A program made the translations under genes and the position numbers. This document shows positions 7,452-7,525 of a stretch of DNA of 7,525 nucleotides, piece after piece (the first letter of the stretch is position 1; every line of letters starts with the position of its first letter). The stretch lies in the NCBI GenBank assembly GCA_004356415.1, contig SMWN01000099.1:1-7525 (forward strand). Direction: 5' to 3'. The notes under the pieces were generated by a model. It saw nothing but the letters and a program-made list of their open reading frames with translations, made no database searches and had not been told where the DNA came from. Origin of the DNA: Gammaproteobacteria bacterium (GTDB lineage Bacteria > Pseudomonadota > Gammaproteobacteria > Eutrophobiales > Eutrophobiaceae).

Positions 7452-7525
7452 GAACTCTGGTCGTGTGCCCTGAAAAGTAGAGCCAGTGCTGGTCCAGTTA
7501 AGAACAGGCTAAGGATCTGGCCGAA
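7448..7525 (-). CDS. C-terminal end of an unidentified upstream protein (partial)
   Basis: Only the last 25 codons and a TGA stop (7448-7450) lie in the window. Of the three minus-strand frames here this is the only one that stays open; the other two hit stops (TAA, TAG) within a few codons. The tail contains a hydrophobic stretch, LSLFLTGPALALLF, followed by a short polar end, RAHDQSS. This could be a last membrane helix or a buried helix of a soluble protein. Its stop lies 10 bases before the pfaD start, so it is probably in the same operon. I do not recognise the family from so short a piece and give no function. That it is a real gene is an inference from the open frame and the spacing; a non-coding leader is the alternative. 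Confidence 0.45.
   Translation of the reverse strand, partial: FGQILSLFLTGPALALLFRAHDQSS

Overview
The window is almost wholly coding on the minus strand. It holds the front of an operon for an iterative, polyketide-like lipid synthase of the Pfa family (polyunsaturated fatty acid / 'secondary lipid' synthase). Reading in the direction of transcription, from high to low coordinates, it contains the last 25 codons of an unidentified, hydrophobic upstream protein (7525-7448), a complete pfaD-type FMN-dependent enoyl reductase (7437-5734), and the first 1912 codons of a giant pfaA-type synthase (5737 to beyond position 1). The giant gene runs off the left edge without a stop codon.

The pfaA-type protein is laid out as ketosynthase (KS), acyltransferase (AT), a Gln/Pro-rich linker carrying a small pentapeptide repeat and a predicted helical segment, three tandem acyl carrier proteins (ACPs), and a ketoreductase (KR) with its structural half. 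Every catalytic signature is intact: Cys224/His359/His399 in the KS, Ser690/His794 in the AT, three DSIK serines (1165, 1263, 1357), and Ser1808/Tyr1821/Asn1825 in the KR. Malonyl units would be loaded by the AT, condensed by the KS on ACP-bound chains, reduced at the beta-keto group by the KR, dehydrated by domains outside this window, and saturated at chosen steps by the PfaD enoyl reductase. The remaining Pfa parts (a second KS/chain-length-factor subunit, FabA-like dehydratases, a phosphopantetheinyl transferase) are expected nearby but cannot be seen here.

The genes are packed tightly: 10 bases separate the upstream stop from pfaD, and there is a 4-base GTGA overlap between pfaD and pfaA. 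This indicates one transcript with translational coupling. The order, enoyl reductase first, differs from the pfaA-B-C-D order of marine gammaproteobacteria and resembles the pfa1-pfa2-pfa3 order described for myxobacteria. Base composition is moderate, by eye near half G+C, which is unlike high-GC myxobacteria. The host is best described as a Gram-negative bacterium of uncertain group.

No RNA gene, mobile element, CRISPR array, terminator or promoter could be recognised. Plus-strand open frames are shadows of the minus-strand genes. The family is known; the points of interest are the gene order, the small three-ACP array with a mosaic middle unit, and the unidentified coupled upstream gene.
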